DNA from: Jingyaoa shaoxingensis
GTDB taxonomy: Bacteria; Bacillota; Clostridia; Lachnospirales; Lachnospiraceae
Length of the DNA: 64,000 nucleotides
Assembly (NCBI RefSeq): GCF_014385005.1
Contig: NZ_JACRSZ010000005.1
Location: forward strand, 62,001-126,000
Reading direction: 5' to 3'
Positions 62,095 through 64,000 of this stretch are shown piece after piece (the first letter of the stretch is position 1; each line of letters opens with the position of its first letter). The notes under the pieces are model-generated. The model was not told the DNA's origin and did no database searches. It saw only the letters and a program-made list of their open reading frames with translations. Made by a program: the position numbers and the translations under genes.

Positions 62095-62121
62095 GTATCT
62101 GTGAAGGTACTGAACAGATAC
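62095..62121. repeat. Solo copy of the 27-bp hairpin repeat
   Basis: Exact match, inverted, to 1375-1401 (GTATCTGT/ACAGATAC stem). It lies between the rfbC stop and the terminator. The two further hairpins of the 1375-1520 element are absent. Confidence 0.8.
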
Positions 62122-62136
62122 TACTCATTTACCTTT

Positions 62137-62745
62137 TCAGAACTTAAATGTATCTTTGATTCCCAGCCATTTCTGATCTTTGTCGCTGAGGTTCAGTGCC
62201 GTACCGTCTGCCATCACATATCCTTCCGCAGATGCACTTCCCTGATAACTGCCATTTACCTGTGGCCACTGGATGCCGATTTCCGGATCATTCCATGCCA
62301 TTCCACCTTCATCACCAGGATGATAGAAGTCGGTACATTTGTAGCAAAATTCTGCGATATCAGATAATACCAGGAATCCATGTGCAAAGCCCTGTGGAAT
62401 GTAGAACTGCTTCTTATTTTCTTCCGTCAGTTCGATGCCATAGTATTTTCCGTAAGTCTCAGAGTTGCTTCTCAGATCCACGGCCACATCATAGACAGAA
62501 CCTTTGATTACACGAACCAGCTTGCCCTGTGGAAATGATTTCTGAAAATGCAGTCCACGCAGGACTCCCTTGGTCGAACAGGACTGGTTGTCCTGTACAA
62601 ACACCATATCAAGACCTGCTTCTTTCATATCATTTTCATTGTAGGTCTCCATAAAATATCCACGGGAGTCTCCATGCACCGTCGGTTCGATCACGCACAG
62701 TCCCTGGATGCCACCTACATTTTTTTCTACTTTAATCTGTCCCAT
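62137..62745 (-). CDS. rfbC: dTDP-4-dehydrorhamnose 3,5-epimerase
   Basis: A 202-residue RmlC-type double-stranded beta-helix. Seen: DSRGYFMETYNENDM, the catalytic His in RGLHFQ, VKVRVIKGSVYDVAVDLR-like strand and YIPQGFAHGFLVLSD with the Tyr side EFCYKCTDFYHPGDEGGMAW. It makes dTDP-L-rhamnose precursor with RfbB. rfbD is not in the window. Confidence 0.92.
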   Translation of the reverse strand: MGQIKVEKNVGGIQGLCVIEPTVHGDSRGYFMETYNENDMKEAGLDMVFVQDNQSCSTKGVLRGLHFQKSFPQGKLVRVIKGSVYDVAVDLRSNSETYGKYYGIELTEENKKQFYIPQGFAHGFLVLSDIAEFCYKCTDFYHPGDEGGMAWNDPEIGIQWPQVNGSYQGSASAEGYVMADGTALNLSDKDQKWLGIKDTFKF

Positions 62746-62747
62746 TG

Positions 62748-63767
62748 TTATCTGTCTCCGTACATTTTTTCATAATAATTCTGATATTCACCGGAAATAA
62801 TAGTCTCCCACCATTCTCTGTTCTCCAGATACCATTTGATGGTCTTCTTGATACCATCTGCAAACTTTGTCTCCGGCAGCCAGCCCAGTTCATTATGAAT
62901 CTTGGTTGGATCAATGGCATAGCGCATATCATGGCCCTTACGGTCTGTTACATGAGTGATCAGGCTTTCCGGTTTGCCCAGTTCCTTACAGATCAGTTTG
63001 ACAATATCGATGTTCTTCATCTCGTTGTGTCCGCCGATATTGTAGACTTCTCCTACACGACCTTTGTGGATAATCAGATCGATGGCCTTGCAGTGGTCTT
63101 CTACATACAGCCAGTCACGGACATTCAAACCTTCGCCGTAAACAGGAAGAGGCTTGTCATTTAACGCATTGGCAATCATCAGTGGAATCAGTTTTTCCGG
63201 AAAATGATATGGACCATAGTTGTTGGAGCAGCGGCTGATAGTTACAGGCAATCCATAAGTTCTGTGATATGCCAGTACCAGAAGGTCAGCACCAGCCTTG
63301 GAAGAGCTGTAGGGACTGCTGGTGTGGATCGGAGTCTCTTCAGTAAAAAACAGATCTGGGCGATCCAGAGGCAGATCTCCATACACTTCGTCGGTAGATA
63401 CCTGGTGATAACGGGTGATGCCATATTTTCTGCAGGCATCCATCAGCACTGCAGTACCCTTGATGTTGGTGTCCAGGAAAACTTCCGGATTCTCGATAGA
63501 ACGGTCTACATGGCTCTCTGCTGCGAAGTTTACCACGATATCCGGATGTTCTTCTTCGAATAATTTATAAACAGCCTCTCTGTCTGTGATGCTTTCCTTT
63601 ACAAAGCGGAAGTTAGGATTGTCCATAACCGGTGCCAGTGTAGATAAGTTTCCTGCATAAGTCAGGCAGTCCAAACACACGATACGGTAATCCGGGTATT
63701 TCTTTAACATATGAAAAATAAAGTTGCTTCCGATAAATCCGGCTCCGCCGGTAACGATAATATTCAT
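62748..63767 (-). CDS. rfbB: dTDP-glucose 4,6-dehydratase
   Basis: A 339-residue extended SDR. Seen: VTGGAGFIGSNF, STDEVYGDLPLDRPD and catalytic YxxxK in YSSSKAGADLL, all typical of RmlB. The stop is 2 bases from the rfbC start, and the gene follows rfbA by 14 bases. Confidence 0.93.
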   Translation of the reverse strand: MNIIVTGGAGFIGSNFIFHMLKKYPDYRIVCLDCLTYAGNLSTLAPVMDNPNFRFVKESITDREAVYKLFEEEHPDIVVNFAAESHVDRSIENPEVFLDTNIKGTAVLMDACRKYGITRYHQVSTDEVYGDLPLDRPDLFFTEETPIHTSSPYSSSKAGADLLVLAYHRTYGLPVTISRCSNNYGPYHFPEKLIPLMIANALNDKPLPVYGEGLNVRDWLYVEDHCKAIDLIIHKGRVGEVYNIGGHNEMKNIDIVKLICKELGKPESLITHVTDRKGHDMRYAIDPTKIHNELGWLPETKFADGIKKTIKWYLENREWWETIISGEYQNYYEKMYGDR

Positions 63768-63781
63768 GATATTGATTCCTC

Positions 63782-64000
63782 CTAGTCTCTATACTTTCCA
63801 TCCAGTACGTCCTTCAGATACTGGCCATACTGGTTTTTCTTTACGATCTCGTAAGTCTTCAGTACCTCTTCCTTGCTGATCCAGCCACTGAGATAAGCGA
63901 TCTCTTCCAGGCAGGCAATCTTACGATGCTGGTGAGTCTCAACCGTCTTCACAAAGTTCGTTGCGTCCACCAGACTCTCATGTGTACCGGTATCCAGCCA
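63782..64000 (-). CDS. rfbA: Glucose-1-phosphate thymidylyltransferase, C-terminal part (5' end beyond window)
   Basis: The last 72 residues of RmlA: WLDTGTHESLVDATNFVKTV, then RKIACLEEIAYLSGWI and QYGQYLKDVL. The start lies right of the window. It supplies dTDP-glucose to RfbB. Confidence 0.92.
   Translation of the reverse strand, partial: WLDTGTHESLVDATNFVKTVETHQHRKIACLEEIAYLSGWISKEEVLKTYEIVKKNQYGQYLKDVLDGKYRD

Overview
The window looks like chromosome of an anaerobic Firmicute of the Lachnospiraceae (Blautia/Ruminococcus-like). This rests on moderately low GC, strong AGGAGG-type ribosome sites, the spore protein SpmA, the conserved holB-ricT-trmN6-rsmI order, and the Pho-type and ABC systems present. 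It is an inference from gene content; no 16S gene is present. Nearly everything is on the minus strand. Exceptions are a shikimate-kinase-like gene, an orphan response regulator and a toxin-antitoxin pair. No tRNA, rRNA, CRISPR array or intact transposase was seen.

Layout. 1-8.8 kb: end of an ABC ATPase gene, a shikimate-kinase-like gene, a broken Rpn-type nuclease gene carrying a structured repeat, a MATE pump, then an ABC-2 exporter with a NEW3-domain surface protein facing a divergent orphan response regulator, and a RelE-type toxin-antitoxin module. 8.8-35.8 kb: about 27 kb of sugar-acid catabolism in four transcription units. From right to left these are yesL-kinase-aldolase-lacI; a 15-gene operon with a textbook promoter (HpcH-type aldolase, 2-hydroxyacid dehydrogenase, MalEFG-type ABC transporter, RraA, DhaK, DhaL, IlvD-type dehydratase, isomerase, beta-propeller protein, cupin, PfkB kinase, Ldh-type dehydrogenase, cyclase); araC-amidohydrolase-dehydrogenase; and an Rbs-type ABC transporter with a DapA-type aldolase. 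Together they suggest uptake of one or more acid sugars, dehydration to a 2-keto-3-deoxy acid, retro-aldol cleavage to pyruvate plus an aldehyde, and separate kinase/decarboxylase handling of four-carbon acids. The true substrate cannot be read from sequence.

35.8-43.7 kb: a decayed HlyD-type adaptor gene, a SARP/BTAD-type regulator, a secreted HELGH metallopeptidase with a Lys/Thr-rich linker, a PhoR-PhoB pair, a Na/phosphate symporter preceded by an 11-bp-periodic Pho box, and spmA. 43.8-47.9 kb: a 170-bp imperfect palindrome, then a small type IV pilus-like operon (PilC-like protein, four small pilin-like or membrane-anchored proteins, PilT).

48-53.4 kb: housekeeping block holB-ricT-trmN6-rsmI, in which rsmI is fused in frame to a lipoprotein-like transglutaminase, plus a guanylate-kinase-like gene. 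53.4-64 kb: cell-surface polymer genes: a TarI/IspD-type cytidylyltransferase, an SDR epimerase, an acyltransferase, two large tandem CDP-glycerol glycerophosphotransferase paralogues, and rfbC-rfbB-rfbA (rfbA cut by the window edge).
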